DNA of 64,000 nt from positions 1-64,000 of the forward strand of contig JAEEPZ010000004.1 of NCBI GenBank assembly GCA_016285055.1, written 5' to 3'. This document shows positions 20,029 through 31,097 of this stretch, in pieces (position 1 is the stretch's first letter; each line of letters starts with the position of its first letter). Made by a program: the position numbers and the translations under genes. The notes beneath the pieces were generated by a model. It made no database searches. It saw nothing but the letters and a program-made list of their open reading frames with translations, and had not been told where the DNA came from. The stretch comes from Prevotella sp. Lineage in GTDB: Bacteria; Bacteroidota; Bacteroidia; Bacteroidales; Bacteroidaceae.

Positions 20029-21531
20029 TCAGTTCTTGCAACTGTTCAGGAGGTCTGCCTTGCCGTCGGCCAGGAGCTTGAGGATGAGCTCGCCGAAGAG
20101 CGTGTTCTGCCATGCAAACCAGGGGCGTGTGTAGTGGGTGGCATCATCCTTGTGGAACGACTCGTGTATGAAGCCTGTGCCGGCGTCGGTGCTCATCAGC
20201 ATCTCTATGCAATGCTTGATTTCGGCATCGTCGGTGCTGGTAAAGGCATACATCATGATGGACATGGGCCAGGGCATGTCGTAGCCTACGTGCGGCCCTC
20301 CGATGCCCTCGCCGGCAGCTCCGCGGAAGAAGGAGGGATTATCCTCCGACCACACAAAGCGGCGCGTGTTCTGATAGATGGGGTCGCTGAGGGGCACGTC
20401 GCCGAGATAAGCCATGGCCAGGAGCGAGGGCACGTTGGCATCGTCCATGAGCAGCTGGCTGCCGAAGCCGTCCACCTCGTAGGCGTAGATCTTGCCATAC
20501 TTCGGATGGTTGACCACGGCATATTTCTTCAGGGCCTGTTTCACCTCGTCGGCCAGGGCCTTGCATTGTGCTGCGCGACTGTTGTCGTTGTTGACAGCTG
20601 TGAGAATCTCGGCAGCCTTGCGCAGCGATGTGACGGCCATGAAGTTGGAGGGCACGAGGAAGGCGAAGACGGTGGCGTCGTCGCTGGGGCGGAAGGTGGA
20701 GGCGATGAGTCCGACGGGTTTCACGGGATGTCCCTTGCCGTCCCATCCCACGGTGTCAAACTGGCGGTCGGTGTTGCGCTTGAAGGTGTAGCTGCCAGTG
20801 CCGCCCTTGCGCTGCTGTTCGCGGAGCACCATGAGGATATTGTCGACGGCCTTCAGCCACTCGTCGCCAAAGATGGTGGCATCGCCCGTGGTCTTCCAGT
20901 AATGGTAAGCCAGACGGATGGGATAGCATTGAGAGTCAATCTCATACTTGCGCTCGTGTATGCCGGGCTTCATGTCGGTCTGGTCGCTCTTCCATTCGCC
21001 CACCTTCGTGGAGTCCTGATAGAAGGCGTTGGCATAGGGGTCGAGGTTGATGCTCTTCATCTGTCGCAGTATGACGCCTCTGATGAGCTTGGCCAGGGCC
21101 GGGTCGTCGTTGCAGAACTGCACGTAAGGCCACACCTGAGCGCCCGAGTCGCGCAGCCACATGGCGGCGATGTCGCCCGTATAGACGAAGGTGTCGTCGT
21201 CGCCGTTGGGCAACTTGGTGTAGTGTGCCGTTGTCTCTAACGTGTTGGGGAAGCAGTTCTCAAACATCCACGCCAGATAGGGGTTGCCGCTGAGCTGCTG
21301 CTTCACCTTCTCTATCTTCTGGTCGATGACCTGCGACTGGAAGAGCCGCTGCTCCACGGGCGGGCGCTTCGACTGTCCCACGGCGATGCTTGCGTCGGCC
21401 GTCATCTTGATATACTCGGCACCAAAGGCCTGTGGTTTCTCTTCTGGCGGCGCAGTCTGCTGCTGGGCTGCCTTCGAGCCGCACGCCATTGTCAGGGTAG
21501 CGGCTGCCATGATTGCTATCAGTCTTTTCAT
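20029..21531 (-). CDS. GH125 exo-alpha-1,6-mannosidase, lipoprotein
   Basis: The protein has 500 residues with a lipoprotein signal (MKRLIAIMAAATLTMACGSK, lipobox Cys-17), so it is probably membrane anchored and may be surface exposed. The body fits GH125 (formerly DUF1237), metal-independent exo-alpha-1,6-mannosidases with an (alpha/alpha)6 barrel: TGDIAAMWLRDSGAQVWPY, YEIDSQCYPIRLAYHYWK, GIGGPHVGYDMPWPMSIMMYAF. It lies 12 bases after the GH97-GH92 fusion gene, so it is translationally close and in the same operon. Together with GH38 and GH92 it would strip an alpha-mannan or high-mannose glycan. Confidence 0.92.
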   Translation of the reverse strand: MKRLIAIMAAATLTMACGSKAAQQQTAPPEEKPQAFGAEYIKMTADASIAVGQSKRPPVEQRLFQSQVIDQKIEKVKQQLSGNPYLAWMFENCFPNTLETTAHYTKLPNGDDDTFVYTGDIAAMWLRDSGAQVWPYVQFCNDDPALAKLIRGVILRQMKSINLDPYANAFYQDSTKVGEWKSDQTDMKPGIHERKYEIDSQCYPIRLAYHYWKTTGDATIFGDEWLKAVDNILMVLREQQRKGGTGSYTFKRNTDRQFDTVGWDGKGHPVKPVGLIASTFRPSDDATVFAFLVPSNFMAVTSLRKAAEILTAVNNDNSRAAQCKALADEVKQALKKYAVVNHPKYGKIYAYEVDGFGSQLLMDDANVPSLLAMAYLGDVPLSDPIYQNTRRFVWSEDNPSFFRGAAGEGIGGPHVGYDMPWPMSIMMYAFTSTDDAEIKHCIEMLMSTDAGTGFIHESFHKDDATHYTRPWFAWQNTLFGELILKLLADGKADLLNSCKN

Positions 21532-21543
21532 CGCTTTGACTTT

Positions 21544-24500
21544 TTATTGATACGTTGTGATTTTCAGTTCCTTGCCTTTCGCCAAATCCTCGTGCTTCAC
21601 CATCCAGCCGTTGAGCTTCTGCCCTCCCACGGTAATCTGGCTGATGCGCTCGCCCTTGCCTTCGCGGACGATGTGGAAGGTCTGTCCGCTGCCCAGCGTG
21701 AAGCTGACATGCGGGAAGAGCGGCACGGTGACGATATACTCAGGGTCGGCAGGCGAATAGGTGTAGAGTCCGATGGCGTTGAGGGCATACCAGGCCGACA
21801 TCTCGCCAGCGTCGTCCATACCGGCGTAGGCCAGCTTCTCGTCGCCCATGCCGTAGTAGTCGTGCATGAGCGTGTTGAGCACATGCTGCGCCTTCTCCTG
21901 ACGGTCTATGAAGTAATAGGTGTAGGGGATGCTGTGTCCGGGCTGGTTGCCGTGACAGTAGGTGCCGAGATAACCCGTCAGGTTCCACGCCTCATAACCT
22001 CCGCAGGGCGTTGTGAAGAGTGAGTCGAGCTTCTGCTCCACGGCATCTTTTGAGGGATAGAGCGCTATCATGCCCTGCGGGTCGTGAGGGGCGAAGAAGA
22101 GCGAGTTCCATGCGTCGGCCTCACGGTACATATACTGGTAATAGGGATAGTTGGGCCGGAAGTCGTCTATCCATTGTCCCACGCCGTTGCGCAACACCTT
22201 GCCCCTCCAGAATCCTGTCGAGGGGTCGAACAGCGTGCGGTAGTTCTGAGCGTGGCTCATGAGCAGCTTTTCATTTTTCCTGTCCTTCAGCTCACGTGCA
22301 ACGAGTGCGGTGGCGTAGTCGTCGTAGGCATACTCCAGCGTTTTTGTTACCGAGCCTTTGTATTCATTCTCCGTCCTCACGTTCACCGTGTCTTTCTCCG
22401 AAATCCATCCCCGTTGCAAGTATTCGTCCAGATAGGGCCTTCCGCCCCGTCCCGGCACCGTGGCGCTCTTCAGCATCAGGGCGTAGGCCCGGTTGAGGTC
22501 GAAGCCCCTTATGCCGCGTAGCCACGAGCCGGCCACAAAGGTGGCAGCATGGTCGCCGTGGAAGAAGGTGGGCATATAGCCGCCGGTCTTCTCGCCTTGG
22601 TCTATACATGACGAGATGATGTCGGCGGCCACGTCGGGCGTCACCATTCCCAAGAGTATGAGCTTGTTGCGGTAGGTGTCCCAGAACGACGGCGTGGTGT
22701 AAAAGCGGAAGTCGGCCTTTACCACGTCTCCACGTGCATCACGGTACTCGCCGTTGACGTCGCTGCGCAAGTGGGGGAAGAGGAAGACACGGTAGAGCGT
22801 GGAATAGAACATGCTTCTCTCCGCAGGCGAGCCGCCGTCCACCTTGATATGTCCTAACAGTCGCTCCCAGGTGTCGTTGGCCTCGCTGCGCACTTCGGCA
22901 AAGTCTTTTCCGGCCAGCTCCGCTTTCAGGTTCTGGCGGGCGTTGTCGATACTGACGAAGGAAAAGCCAATCTTCAGTTCCAAGGGACGTGTGCTGCGTG
23001 GCTGCTTGAAGCTGACAATGGTGAGCGGATGGACGTTGCGGCGCTGGGGAGCACCAACTTCTTCCACGCCGGCTATCTCCTCGCTTGTCTCGGCATAGAA
23101 ATAGATGCGGCCTTCGCCGTCCTGGAATCCCTCGAAGGTATTGGAGCCGGTCTGTTTCACCTCGTATTGGCGCGGCTGGTTGTTTGAGCGTGTGATGTCG
23201 ATGAGCAGGCGCCGCTCGTCGTCGGGGCGGAAGGTGTAGCGGTGATAGCCGCAGCGCAGCGTCGTCGTCAGCTCCGCATCTACGTGATAACGGTCTAAAT
23301 AGACATGATAATAGCCTGGGTGGGCTTCCTCGCGCTCATGGCTGAACGTCGACCAGTAGTTGTCCGGCCGATAGTTGCCCTCTGCCGTGACTGGCAGGAC
23401 GGGCACGTGCAGCAGGTTCCAATGTCCCTTGCAGGTGTGGGCAAAGCCGTATATCTGGCGGTCTTCATACTGATAGCCTGAGCCAGAGCCGTACTTCGTG
23501 ACGGGCGTCAGCTGCACCATCGCATTGGGCAGCGCGGCGCCGGGGTAGGTCTCAGCACCCCACGGCCGGCGTTCCTCGGTGCGGGCATAGCCCAGGTCTT
23601 GGGGCTTCCACAGCGTCGTAGTGCCCATGAAGGGATTGACAAGACCGGCCAAGCCTCCTACATTTGTATGAAAGTTTCCAGCCTCCAAAGGCTCAGTAGC
23701 TCCGGCACTCACCACAGCAGCCCATCCGCCGTTGCGAGCAAGGCGGATGCTGAGCGTTGTGCCGGCTGTGACCGTCTGCACATCTTTTATATAATGCATG
23801 GCCTGATAGTCGGCGTTGGTGCCGTCGCTGTAGGACGTGAGCCGCCAGTTCCCCTGTCTGAGGAAGTCGAGATGCAAGTCGAGGGTGCGCGGCGTGCCGT
23901 TGTTGATGGCTCCTATGAACCACTGGTTGCCCTTGCGCTTGGCCACGACAGCATATTCGCCTGCCTTTGCGTCGAGTGCTCGCGTCTCGTCCCATGTGGT
24001 GGGCACGGCGGCAATGAAGCGGGTGCAGTCGTCGTTCTGCATATAGCGCGTGGGGTTGTCGGCGAGCATCTGGATGCCGCTCTCCAACACCACGTAGAGC
24101 GCCATCTGGAAGGCACGTGTGCCCATGGCGGCGCTGTTGGGACGCTCTGAGCGATAGACCTCGGGCTGCATGTTGGTCATGCCGCCAGGCGTGAAGTCGG
24201 CAGGTCCCACGGCGTTACGGATGAAGGGGATGAACACGGTGTTCTCGGGTCTGCAGCCACCCATCTGTTCCAAGCCGCGCACGCCCTCATAGCTGATGAG
24301 GTTGGGATATTCCTGCTCCAGTCCGGCAGGTGTGAACGAGCCGTGCCAGTCGACGATGATGTGATACTTGGCGGCCTCGGCGGTGACGCGCTTGTAGAAG
24401 TTCAACATCCATTGGTCGGCATGATCCATGAAGTCAATCTTCACGGCGGGGATGCCCCACTCGGCATAGGTCTTGAACAGCGTATCGAAGTTCTTGTGTA

Positions 24501-25641
24501 CGGTGAGCCAAGGAAGCCAAAGGGCAATCTTCACGCCCTTGCTGTTGCAATAATTGATAAGCTTCGGCAGGCGCAGGCCATCGTTGCCGTGGAAGGGGTC
24601 GTCGGTGCTCTTCGCCCAGCCCTCGTCCAAGAGAATGTACTCAATGCCGTACTTCGCAGCGAAGTCGGCGAAGTAGCAGTAGGTGTCATAGTTGCAGCCG
24701 GCGCGGAAGTTGACGTCGGTGCCGTAGGGTGTGGCGCCGTTCCACCACTCCCATGAGAATTTGCCGGGCTGAATCCAACCCGTGTCCGTCAGCGCGCTGC
24801 GCCGAGCCAGCTGCACTGGAACGGTCTGTTCGATGATGCCCTTCGAGTCGGTGATGACCACGAAGCGCCAGGGCAGGGAGCGCTTTCCTTCGGTCTTGGC
24901 GATGTAGTCGGCCTCTTGCGTGATGCGTTCGCCTCGGTCGCCCCACGGCTCCCACGTCAGCGGTGCCTTGGGGAAGGTGGGGGTGATGGCTCCGTCGGCG
25001 GCACGCAGGAACATGCGTGGATAGTCATCGACATCGGCCTCGCCAATGAGCAGCTGCGTGTCGCCTACACCTGAGATGAGGGCAGGCACGGTGGCCATGC
25101 TTCCGTCGCTCTGCCATTCGGCGATGGATTTGTGCTGGTAAGGCTCTTCGTAAGAAGTGTTGAACGAGCCTGCCGTCTGGTAATGGGCCACGCAGTCGAT
25201 GGCAGGAAGGATGCTGAACCGCTCGTCCTCCACTTCCACCTGTCCCCTCTGCATGAGGACGAAGCGGTGGGCCACGGCGTTGTTCATCACGCGCAGCAGC
25301 AGCTGATAATTGCCGAAGCTGACGGTGGCCTCATGGTAGTGGCTTTCTATCTCGGCGTACTTCAGGGGCACCACAGGGCGTATGGTCTCGGTGGCGCTGC
25401 GTTGGCGGACGCTTTTCGCTTTGGCGTTGCCGCCCAGCGTCTTGCCATCGACGGTCACGCTGACGGCGCTCTCGGTGTAGAGCACCTTGCCGTCGCGGCT
25501 GACCGTCCACCCCAGACCGTCGGCACCTGTCTGCACCTCCACCCTCAGCCTTCCGTCTGGCGAGGTGATGACATCTTTCGCTACAGCCTTGGCCGTTGTG
25601 GCGAGAAACACTATGAGAAGAGAAAGGTGCAGGCGTCTCAT
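21544..25641 (-). CDS. GH97-GH92 fusion glycosidase
   Basis: The protein has 1365 residues with a signal peptide (to about residue 21). Residues 24-655 are GH97. [10 protein letters not shown] places the nucleophilic Asp of the retaining, alpha-galactosidase-like branch, and [13 protein letters not shown] carries the probable acid/base Glu. This argues against the inverting SusB type. Residues 660-1360 are GH92, a calcium-dependent alpha-mannosidase: GLVNPFMGT at its start, [16 protein letters not shown] with the acid Glu position, [18 protein letters not shown] and [19 protein letters not shown] with the base Asp pair. Finding both in one chain suggests a substrate bearing alpha-galactose and alpha-mannose. 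The start codon overlaps the upstream GH2 fusion stop by four bases (coupled translation). Confidence 0.92.
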   Translation of the reverse strand: MRRLHLSLLIVFLATTAKAVAKDVITSPDGRLRVEVQTGADGLGWTVSRDGKVLYTESAVSVTVDGKTLGGNAKAKSVRQRSATETIRPVVPLKYAEIESHYHEATVSFGNYQLLLRVMNNAVAHRFVLMQRGQVEVEDERFSILPAIDCVAHYQTAGSFNTSYEEPYQHKSIAEWQSDGSMATVPALISGVGDTQLLIGEADVDDYPRMFLRAADGAITPTFPKAPLTWEPWGDRGERITQEADYIAKTEGKRSLPWRFVVITDSKGIIEQTVPVQLARRSALTDTGWIQPGKFSWEWWNGATPYGTDVNFRAGCNYDTYCYFADFAAKYGIEYILLDEGWAKSTDDPFHGNDGLRLPKLINYCNSKGVKIALWLPWLTVHKNFDTLFKTYAEWGIPAVKIDFMDHADQWMLNFYKRVTAEAAKYHIIVDWHGSFTPAGLEQEYPNLISYEGVRGLEQMGGCRPENTVFIPFIRNAVGPADFTPGGMTNMQPEVYRSERPNSAAMGTRAFQMALYVVLESGIQMLADNPTRYMQNDDCTRFIAAVPTTWDETRALDAKAGEYAVVAKRKGNQWFIGAINNGTPRTLDLHLDFLRQGNWRLTSYSDGTNADYQAMHYIKDVQTVTAGTTLSIRLARNGGWAAVVSAGATEPLEAGNFHTNVGGLAGLVNPFMGTTTLWKPQDLGYARTEERRPWGAETYPGAALPNAMVQLTPVTKYGSGSGYQYEDRQIYGFAHTCKGHWNLLHVPVLPVTAEGNYRPDNYWSTFSHEREEAHPGYYHVYLDRYHVDAELTTTLRCGYHRYTFRPDDERRLLIDITRSNNQPRQYEVKQTGSNTFEGFQDGEGRIYFYAETSEEIAGVEEVGAPQRRNVHPLTIVSFKQPRSTRPLELKIGFSFVSIDNARQNLKAELAGKDFAEVRSEANDTWERLLGHIKVDGGSPAERSMFYSTLYRVFLFPHLRSDVNGEYRDARGDVVKADFRFYTTPSFWDTYRNKLILLGMVTPDVAADIISSCIDQGEKTGGYMPTFFHGDHAATFVAGSWLRGIRGFDLNRAYALMLKSATVPGRGGRPYLDEYLQRGWISEKDTVNVRTENEYKGSVTKTLEYAYDDYATALVARELKDRKNEKLLMSHAQNYRTLFDPSTGFWRGKVLRNGVGQWIDDFRPNYPYYQYMYREADAWNSLFFAPHDPQGMIALYPSKDAVEQKLDSLFTTPCGGYEAWNLTGYLGTYCHGNQPGHSIPYTYYFIDRQEKAQHVLNTLMHDYYGMGDEKLAYAGMDDAGEMSAWYALNAIGLYTYSPADPEYIVTVPLFPHVSFTLGSGQTFHIVREGKGERISQITVGGQKLNGWMVKHEDLAKGKELKITTYQ

Positions 25642-28600
25642 TTCTTATATACTTTGCAGATGGTACCGTCTTCCTTGCGGATGATGTTGATGCCACTGAG
25701 CATACTGTCGACCTGAATGCCTGACAGACTGTAGATGGCTGGCGTGACGGGAACAGCATGGTACATCCCTACGTTGCGGATGCCGTCGACATCCTCTTTA
25801 GGCTCCTCGCCGTAGATGTTGGTCAGCTTTAGGTTGGCCTCCCGCACCCGTGTCTCGTCCATCTTCATCACCTCACGGTCGTAGGTCATCATGCCGTTCA
25901 CCTCGGTCTCCACGTCGGTGGTCTGGGTATAGACGGCTGCACAGAAGGCGGCCTTGCCTCCGTCCTGTGCGGTGGCGTCCTTTGCCATCGTGGCCACAGC
26001 CTCCACGTTCTGCACGTAGGAGTCGGTGAGCTGCTTCTCCGTCGAGTAGTTCACGTAGGTGGTGGCATTGTTCTCGTACCAGCGGTGGTCGGTAATGTGG
26101 CGTCCCAATCCTCCAAACTCGCCTAAGACGACGGGGCGGTTGGCGTCGTAGAGGAAGATGTGGGGCGGACGGTCGTAGTCGTGCAGGTCTACGATGTCGC
26201 CCACGCCGGCGTAGTGGTTGCCGCCGCTGGCCGCGTTGATGATGCGGGTGTTGTCGATGCCGCGTGTGAAGTCGACAATCTCAGAGCTCTTGAACTGTCC
26301 CCAGCTCTCGTTGAACGGTGTCCACACCACGATGGAGGGATGGCTGTAGAGCTGTTCGATAATCTCCTTCCACTGTGCTTTGAAGGCCGACTCCACGGCC
26401 GTCGTGTGCTTGCCGGGCTTGGTGCTCCACTCGCGTGTGACCCACGGCTCGTCGCTGCGGCCCAGTGCGGGCATGTCCTGCCAGACGAGCAGGCCCAGGC
26501 GGTCGCAATGGTAGTACCAGCGTGCCGGCTCCACCTTCATGTGCTTGCGTATCATGTTGAATCCCCAGTCCTTGGTCTTCTGCACGTCGAAGGCCAGCGC
26601 CTCGTCGGTGGGTGCGGTATAGAGACCGTCGGGCCAATAGCCCTGGTCGAGCAGTCCGAAATGGAACACGTCGCGGTTGTTCAGTTGCATGCGCCACTCG
26701 CCGTTGTCGAGCTTGCGGGCAGAAATCTTGCGCATGGCGGCGTAGCTCTTCACACGGTCGCCGGAAGCCAGCGACACCTCGAGGTCGTAGAGCCACGGGT
26801 TGGTGGGACTCCACAGCTTGGCGTTGGGCACGTCCAGATGGATGGTGCTGCCCGTGGTGCCGTTGCCCTCGGCCACCTTCTGTCCCTTGAGCTTCAGCAC
26901 GACGTGCACCTCGTCGCTCTCAGTGGCGGAACCGCTGAGCACGGTGATGTCCATTTTGCTGTTGTCAATGTCGGGAGTAGTGGTGATGGCGCTGATGTAA
27001 GCCTTGTTGACAGGCTCGAGCCACACGGTCTGCCAGATGCCCGACACCTGCGTGTACCAGATGCTGCCTGCGCCGCCCGGATTGTAGCGCTGCTTGCCTA
27101 CGGGCTGCGTGGCCTCGTCGGTGTTGTCGATGACCATCACGGTGATGGTGTTCTCGCCTTCCTTCAGCTGCGGCGTGATGTTCAGCGAGAAAGCTCCGAA
27201 ACCGCCGGTGTGGTTGCCCACGGCATTGCCGTTGACATAGACGCGAGCCTGATAGTCCACAGCACCGAAGTTGAGGAGTATCTCGCGGCCCTGCCATTCA
27301 GCAGGCACGGTGAAGGTGCGCTGATACCAGAGGAAGTTGTTCTTGTCGAGCATGCGCATGACACCCGACAGGCTCGACTCCAGGGGGAAGGGCACGAGTA
27401 TCTGTCCGTCCCACTCGGTGGGGATGGTGCGCTTGGTGTTGATAGCGTAGTCCCACAGGCCGTTGAGGTTCAGCCACTCGTCTCTCACCATCTGCGGGCG
27501 CGGATATTCGGGCAATGGCTGCTGCGGGTTCACCTCTGCGGCCCAGCGCGTCTTGATCTTGTAGCCCTGCGGTGTCCAGTCTGTTGCCTCTGGCTTTTCT
27601 GCATATTTGTCCATGAGCACTTTCATCCAATGGCCGCCGATGACTGAGCGGGCGCGGAAGCCGCGGGCATCGCCGTTGCCTGTCCAGTACCAGTCGCTCA
27701 ACGGCCAGCGCGTGTGCGTCTCGTTGGCATATTTCCACACGAGGTCGGCGAATTTCAGGAAGGTCTCGGTGTCGTCGGCCATAGCTGCCGTCCACAGCAC
27801 CCAGTCACTCTTGGTGTAGTTCTCGCGGTTGTCGAGGGGCAGTCCGTAGGTATTCTGCTTGGTGAGGTAGAACTTCATCTCGCGCTCTAATACCTGCTTG
27901 GGGAAGATGTGTATGTTCCACAGCTTGTCCCACACCAGGTTGTACTTCTGGCTCCATGAGCCGCCGCGGTCGAAGGCCAGCTTGTAGTGGTCGCCGTCGC
28001 GGGCGTCGATCTCCCATACCTGTGCCATCTTCTTGGCAGTGTCCATGTATTTGGTGTACATGTCGTTGCGCCCGCGCATCTTGCACATCTCAGCGTAGGC
28101 TGCCACGCCCATGATGGCCTTGATGGAGAGGTTGGCATTGTGTGCCCAGTGTCCGGCGAAGTCGTCGGTGCAGAGCTGTGTGTCGGGATCCTGACCGTTG
28201 CTGACCAGATAGTTCACCCAACGCGTGCAGATGTTCCAGTAGGTGTTCACCCAGTTGGTGTTGCCCTCTATCTTGCTGATCATGGCCGCCAGGGTGAGCA
28301 TGTTGCCGCTCTCCTCCAAGGGCATGTCGCCGCCATACACCTGGCCGTTGGCATGAGGATAGGTGCCGAGGTCGTGGGCCGCCCAGTCCTTGTTCCATTT
28401 GCCGGTGCGCTGATACTCAAAGATGGAGGTCATCATGCCCTTCTGCAACTCAGTGTTATAGAGCAGGAAGAGTGGGGCAGAGGGGTAGGTGAGGTCGACG
28501 GTGTTCACGCAGCCGTTGGAGTTGTTCTCCTTCGAGAAGTAGAGCAGTCGTCCACCGTCGTCCTGGAACAGCTTGTGGGCTGCCAGCACCTGGCGATAGC

Positions 28601-30116
28601 TGCCTGCGAGCAGTTCGGCGTACTTCACGTTGCCGGCAGCCACACCGTCGTCGTAGATGGTCTTGTCCTGCTGATAGCAGCGCTCCATGATGCTCTGATA
28701 GCCGGCAGCCAGCTCGTCGAAGGCCTGGAAGATGGTCTTGCCGTTGCGTGCCCAGTAACCCTTGTAGTCCTTGTTGAAGTAGCGGATGTCTTTCACCTCG
28801 TCGTAGCCTATCATCATGTAGGAGGCGGCCTTTGAGGTTGTGCCGAAGTCGTGGACATAGGCCAGCGAGGTCATGTTGCAAGGCGACTCGTTCTTCACCT
28901 CTCCCGCGTAGGCGGGCAGCAGTCCTGTGGTGGTGAAGGTGCCCTCCATGACGGCGGTAGGAGCCACGCTGACCTGTCCGTTCTGGCTGGAGAGGTAGAG
29001 GTAGCCCCAGTCGATGCAGATGAGGTCGCCGGCGCGCTTCAGCACGGGCTGGGCCGTAGAACCCGCCTTGGCATACTGCACGCCGTTCTCGGTGACGAGG
29101 CTGGCATCGATGGCCTGAGCAGGCTCGTTGACGGTGAGCTGTGGCGTGGTGGACACGTAGAACTGCACACTGTGACTTTTGCCGTCGGTGGCACGCACCT
29201 GGTAGGAGATGTAATTAATAGGTGTGGAGAGCAGGTCGAGGTCGGTGATTATCATCGGGGCGGTGAACACCACGTCAAGCTCCACCGGTCCGCACGTGAA
29301 GGTGTAGTAGGTAGAGGTGGCCATCACGTCGACGCTTTTCTGCTGTGCCGTTTTTACCTCAGCACCGGCCTGATAGACGTTCTCGAAGAGTCCGAAGTCG
29401 ATGTAGGCGCCGCCCGAAGTGTTGTGGCAGTGGGCAGCCAGCACGTTCTCGCCCACCACGAGTTTCTGCTTCTCCTCAGTGGTGAGTCGGTGTGTCTCGC
29501 CCTGCAGCCATGTCTCACCCGTTCCGATGACCTTGGTGCCGTTGACGTAAAGCTCGAAGACATCATCGTGCGAGAACTGTATCCACAGGTCTTTCTGCAG
29601 GTCGTCGGCGGTGAGTGTCACCTTGCGGCGCACGTAGATGTCGCTGTTGGTGGCCGTCCATGCGTTGTGCACGTTGGGATATTCGTTGGCAGTGCCCCAA
29701 GCGGCCTTCTCCTCTTTCCAGCTGCTGTCGTTGAAGCCTCGCTGTGTCCAGGCTGTGCCCGTCTGCACGTTGTGGCTTACGCGTCCCGTCCATGAGTCGG
29801 CGTTGTCGGCCATCGGGGCAATGGCCTTCAGCAGAAATGCCTGGCCGTTGCCCATCCAGCGGTAGCTCTGGCCGTCCACACGCAGCAGACCCTCGATGGG
29901 TTTCTCTACGTCGGTCCAGTGGCGCACGCTGCCGTCGGTCAGCTGGTTGAAGGGTGACCAGAACGAGAAGTAGGGGTCGTTGACCAGCAGCGGTACTGAT
30001 GGCAGGCGTAGTGCCGAACTTTTGTAGGGTTGGAACAAGTCTGTGGCTTGGGCCGTTGCATTTACGGCGATGAGCAGCATGAAGGCTGCGACAAGAAGAT
30101 TCTTTAGTTTCATCAT
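25638..30116 (-). CDS. Glutaminase-like (DUF5127/DUF4965/DUF1793) - GH2 fusion
   Basis: The protein has 1492 residues from the first of two adjacent ATGs (30116 and 30113). The frame runs on upstream through a 9-base repeat array that is not likely coding. After a signal peptide (to about residue 22, NATAQ), residues 25-850 match the glutaminase-like DUF5127/DUF4965/DUF1793 set with a small galactose-binding-like insert. Residues 855-1420 are GH2: [20 protein letters not shown], acid/base [10 protein letters not shown] near 1267 and nucleophile [10 protein letters not shown] near 1332. It ends in a short [10 protein letters not shown]...INIIRK motif similar to Prevotella C-terminal sorting tags. 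A beta-glycosidase role is likely for GH2; the N-terminal half has no known activity that I can assign. Promoter at 30158-30165. Confidence 0.88.
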   Translation of the reverse strand: MMKLKNLLVAAFMLLIAVNATAQATDLFQPYKSSALRLPSVPLLVNDPYFSFWSPFNQLTDGSVRHWTDVEKPIEGLLRVDGQSYRWMGNGQAFLLKAIAPMADNADSWTGRVSHNVQTGTAWTQRGFNDSSWKEEKAAWGTANEYPNVHNAWTATNSDIYVRRKVTLTADDLQKDLWIQFSHDDVFELYVNGTKVIGTGETWLQGETHRLTTEEKQKLVVGENVLAAHCHNTSGGAYIDFGLFENVYQAGAEVKTAQQKSVDVMATSTYYTFTCGPVELDVVFTAPMIITDLDLLSTPINYISYQVRATDGKSHSVQFYVSTTPQLTVNEPAQAIDASLVTENGVQYAKAGSTAQPVLKRAGDLICIDWGYLYLSSQNGQVSVAPTAVMEGTFTTTGLLPAYAGEVKNESPCNMTSLAYVHDFGTTSKAASYMMIGYDEVKDIRYFNKDYKGYWARNGKTIFQAFDELAAGYQSIMERCYQQDKTIYDDGVAAGNVKYAELLAGSYRQVLAAHKLFQDDGGRLLYFSKENNSNGCVNTVDLTYPSAPLFLLYNTELQKGMMTSIFEYQRTGKWNKDWAAHDLGTYPHANGQVYGGDMPLEESGNMLTLAAMISKIEGNTNWVNTYWNICTRWVNYLVSNGQDPDTQLCTDDFAGHWAHNANLSIKAIMGVAAYAEMCKMRGRNDMYTKYMDTAKKMAQVWEIDARDGDHYKLAFDRGGSWSQKYNLVWDKLWNIHIFPKQVLEREMKFYLTKQNTYGLPLDNRENYTKSDWVLWTAAMADDTETFLKFADLVWKYANETHTRWPLSDWYWTGNGDARGFRARSVIGGHWMKVLMDKYAEKPEATDWTPQGYKIKTRWAAEVNPQQPLPEYPRPQMVRDEWLNLNGLWDYAINTKRTIPTEWDGQILVPFPLESSLSGVMRMLDKNNFLWYQRTFTVPAEWQGREILLNFGAVDYQARVYVNGNAVGNHTGGFGAFSLNITPQLKEGENTITVMVIDNTDEATQPVGKQRYNPGGAGSIWYTQVSGIWQTVWLEPVNKAYISAITTTPDIDNSKMDITVLSGSATESDEVHVVLKLKGQKVAEGNGTTGSTIHLDVPNAKLWSPTNPWLYDLEVSLASGDRVKSYAAMRKISARKLDNGEWRMQLNNRDVFHFGLLDQGYWPDGLYTAPTDEALAFDVQKTKDWGFNMIRKHMKVEPARWYYHCDRLGLLVWQDMPALGRSDEPWVTREWSTKPGKHTTAVESAFKAQWKEIIEQLYSHPSIVVWTPFNESWGQFKSSEIVDFTRGIDNTRIINAASGGNHYAGVGDIVDLHDYDRPPHIFLYDANRPVVLGEFGGLGRHITDHRWYENNATTYVNYSTEKQLTDSYVQNVEAVATMAKDATAQDGGKAAFCAAVYTQTTDVETEVNGMMTYDREVMKMDETRVREANLKLTNIYGEEPKEDVDGIRNVGMYHAVPVTPAIYSLSGIQVDSMLSGINIIRKEDGTICKVYKK

Positions 30117-30157
30117 ATTCAGAGTGTTTTTGTTATCGAGTTTTCGCAATCTGGGTG

Positions 30158-30165
30158 CAAAAGTA
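30158..30165 (-). promoter_or_regulatory. -7 box for the GH2-fusion/GH97-GH92/GH125/GH38 operon
   Basis: CAAAAGTA reads TACTTTTG on the minus strand, a match to TAnnTTTG. A CAA run at 30187-30195 is a weak -33 candidate. The start codon is about 40 bases downstream. Confidence 0.55.
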
Positions 30166-30227
30166 GAGAAAAAACGACTGAAGGAGCAACAAAAACAGGT
30201 CTTTTTATAGCAAAATACGTTCAGATG

Positions 30228-30353
30228 CATAGGTCTTATAGGTCTTATGGGGCTTATAGGACTTATGGGACTCATAGGTCTTATAGGACTTATAGGACTT
30301 ATAAGCCCCATAGGTCTCATAGGACCCATAGGACTTATAAGCCCCATAAGCAT
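30228..30353. repeat. 9-base tandem array (CATAGGTCT/TATAGGACT family)
   Basis: Fourteen consecutive 9-base units, such as CATAGGTCT, TATAGGACT, TATAAGCCC. The same unit family in the other orientation is at 56861-56950. It lies between trpF and the GH2-fusion promoter. Confidence 0.9.
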
Positions 30354-30397
30354 AAAGGGAATACAGCTTCCCTCAAAAGAGACGTCAACGCTACAGG

Positions 30398-31084
30398 TTA
30401 GAATTGAGCCAGGAAACGGCTGATGAGGGCCACATCCTTGACAGCGGGAGCCGTCTCAAAGCGTGAGTTGAGGTCAATGCCCATACATTGAGGATGATGG
30501 AAAGACTTGATACGCGCTGCATCGTCAGGCCCTATGCCGCCACTGAGCAGAAAAGGCACTTTGCCGCGGTAGGCGTCAAGGAGCTGCCAGTCGAAATGCT
30601 GGCCGCTGCCGCCAACGCTGGGACTGCGGGTGTCGAAGACGAAGGCATCGACGCAGTCCTCATACTGTTGGCATTGGTCAAGGTCTTCCGCAGCGGCGAT
30701 GCTGATGGCTTTCCAGAACTGGATGCCCGGACGGATGTCGGGGTCGAGGGTGGCGCGCAGGTTGCGGATGACGGTGGGCGACTCGTGGCCATGCAACTGA
30801 ACGACGTCAAGCTGGAAGTTCACCACATGCGTGATGATGGTCTGTGGCATCTCGTCGACGAAGACTCCGACTCTCTGCGGTGAGCGTTGAGGGTTGAGTG
30901 TTGAGGGCTGAGCGTTGAGGGGTTCGAGGCTTGCCCTGTCGGGAATGATGCCGGCGTTGGTTGGAATCATGGTGACGTTGCGTGGCGAGCCGCTCCAGAA
31001 AATCATGCCGATGTACTCTACGCCTAGGGCTGCCACCTCAGCGATATTTGCGCCGTCGCGCATTCCGCATACTTTTATTTTCAT
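30398..31084 (-). CDS. trpF: Phosphoribosylanthranilate isomerase
   Basis: The product is 228 residues from ATG 31084 ([17 protein letters not shown]); an ATG two codons upstream is equally possible. This is the TIM-barrel enzyme for the third step from anthranilate to tryptophan. KVCGMRD carries the catalytic Cys, FVFDTR the catalytic Asp, and [11 protein letters not shown] and GIDLNSRFE bind phosphate. It stands alone between a pectin-lyase-like gene (13 bases upstream) and a glycosidase operon, with no other trp gene in the window. Around residues 51-67 a 7-base repeat array (30882-30930) inserts [13 protein letters not shown] into the loop before the second beta strand (VGVFVDE), away from the catalytic residues. 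Confidence 0.93.
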   Translation of the reverse strand: MKIKVCGMRDGANIAEVAALGVEYIGMIFWSGSPRNVTMIPTNAGIIPDRASLEPLNAQPSTLNPQRSPQRVGVFVDEMPQTIITHVVNFQLDVVQLHGHESPTVIRNLRATLDPDIRPGIQFWKAISIAAAEDLDQCQQYEDCVDAFVFDTRSPSVGGSGQHFDWQLLDAYRGKVPFLLSGGIGPDDAARIKSFHHPQCMGIDLNSRFETAPAVKDVALISRFLAQF

Positions 31085-31097
31085 GGTCATTCTGTTT

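Noticed and set aside
30117..30353. N-terminal extension of the GH2 fusion through Gly-Leu-Ile-Ser-Pro repeats
   Set aside because: The stretch is a 9-base tandem array and it lies upstream of the -7 box at 30158-30165; a normal signal peptide starts at 30116/30113.
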